A stretch of 34,226 bases of DNA from JAGLTN01 sp023135255 (lineage in GTDB: Bacteria > Planctomycetota > Phycisphaerae > Sedimentisphaerales > Anaerobacaceae), in contig DAOWCP010000012.1 in NCBI GenBank assembly GCA_030639495.1, positions 1 through 34,226 of the forward strand. Reading direction: 5' to 3'. The first letter of the stretch is position 1, and the number at the start of each line of letters is the position of its first letter. Below, one piece after another: positions 33,630 through 34,226 of this stretch. The translations under genes and the position numbers were made by a program. The notes below the pieces were generated by a model. The model searched no databases and was not told the origin of the DNA. It saw only the letters and a list, made by a program, of their open reading frames with translations.

Positions 33630-34226
33630 TTAAATTTTAAATTCTTCTGGCTTAAATTCAAGTCGCTTCGCCGCCTCAACCGCCTCGTTAACCTTCAAAA
33701 CAGTAACAGCAGTCTCATAACCAACCTCTGCCGGACAATTAAGTTTAGCCTTACCACGAATAGAATCAAAGAAATTCTCCAAATGTGGCTGATGATATTT
33801 CTTTTCCATCTTAACAGGTATCTCATAAGCTGGTGGTGCCAAAGTCTCACGAACATCAAGCACTTTTACCTCCTTAGGCTCTTCCTTTTTCTTAGGCTCA
33901 TTGATAATGCCTGCTTTAACCCACTGGTCCCATTTCTCAGATATAGCTGGTGATTCAGGATAGACAGCGCCTCTCGCACTTGCTTCTGATATCTGCAATG
34001 TTCCTTCATCACCCATGAATGTTTCATAATATCCCTGGCTGCTATTGGTAGTAATTGTCTGATAAGCCGCTCTAACCTTACCAGCCTTAGTCTCATACTC
34101 AAATATCGCCATCACAGTATCATACCATTCGTGAGTTGCTTTTTCATAATAATCAGTTCCGCCGCTGGCTATAACCGAAACCGGATTCGAACCAAGGAAC
34201 CAGCTGTAAATATCTATCTGATGGGA
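33630..34226 (-). CDS. Gfo/Idh/MocA oxidoreductase, C-terminal part (5' end outside window)
   Basis: The last 198 codons of a larger gene; the reading frame is open to the right edge, so the internal GTG at 34115 is not the start. The visible part is the C-terminal alpha/beta domain: SHQIDIYSWFLGSNPVSVIA (the substrate-site His), then 'ATHEWYDTVMAIFEYET' and 'GYYETFMGDEGTLQISE', a wording common in planctomycete members. A Lys/Glu-rich insertion (about 34-45% through the visible part, 'EPKKKEEPKEVK') is followed by 'HLENFFDSIRGKAKLNCPAEVGYETAVTVLKVNEAV'. Whether it has a Tat signal cannot be seen. It ends 14 bp before the seven-haem cytochrome and is probably co-transcribed. Confidence 0.9.
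   Translation of the reverse strand, partial: SHQIDIYSWFLGSNPVSVIASGGTDYYEKATHEWYDTVMAIFEYETKAGKVRAAYQTITTNSSQGYYETFMGDEGTLQISEASARGAVYPESPAISEKWDQWVKAGIINEPKKKEEPKEVKVLDVRETLAPPAYEIPVKMEKKYHQPHLENFFDSIRGKAKLNCPAEVGYETAVTVLKVNEAVEAAKRLEFKPEEFKI

Overview
The window reads as part of a chromosome from a moderately AT-rich, carbohydrate-degrading bacterium. My best guess is a planctomycete of the Phycisphaerae/Sedimentisphaerales type. This is inferred from several Gfo/Idh/MocA proteins, exported glycoside hydrolases, URO-D-like proteins among sugar genes, paired Na+/solute symporters, a TIGR03663/Agl23-type membrane protein and a multihaem cytochrome. No rRNA, tRNA, CRISPR array, integrase or transposase was seen.

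Layout. (1) 1-3840, minus strand: an oligopeptide/dipeptide ABC importer operon (binding lipoprotein, two permeases, start of the ATPase). (2) 4010-5077, minus: an exported helical protein of unknown function. (3) 5078-9728, plus: an RtcB-type RNA ligase, a DUF547 protein and S-adenosylmethionine synthetase. Three of the four copies of a ~105-bp structured repeat lie here. (4) 9836-13024, minus: an exported LacZ-like GH2 beta-galactosidase, divergent from the next block. (5) 13297-22577, plus: a catabolic operon with a GH120 beta-xylosidase-like beta-helix protein, a Tat-exported GH109-like Gfo/Idh/MocA protein, a URO-D-like protein, an SSS symporter, a 56-residue single-TM microprotein, a second SSS symporter and a second URO-D-like protein. 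(6) 22681-26283, plus: the fourth repeat copy, then a sugar dehydrogenase, a xylose-isomerase-like TIM barrel, a PIG-L deacetylase and a family 2 glycosyltransferase. (7) 26280-34226, minus: in transcription order a truncated Gfo/Idh/MocA gene, a seven-haem cytochrome c, a membrane cytochrome b-like protein, an MFS transporter, a discoidin-like lipoprotein, an Agl23-like protein and ApbE.

How it may work together (inference): blocks 4-6 would cut xylo-, galacto- and N-acetylated glycans outside the cytoplasm, import the products with sodium, then oxidise, isomerise and deacetylate them. Block 7 looks like an envelope electron-transfer set next to a sugar oxidoreductase.

The least explained element is the four-copy repeat (5105-5220, 5385-5490, 7037-7141, 22681-22785). 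All copies share one orientation. As plus-strand RNA each can form a 12-bp G.U-containing stem and a short UACCC/GGGUA hairpin. One copy supplies a spurious ATG to the RtcB reading frame. Several start codons were reassigned from Shine-Dalgarno positions (oppC, rtcB, DUF547, first SSS, PIG-L, MFS), and one gene of 56 codons was added.
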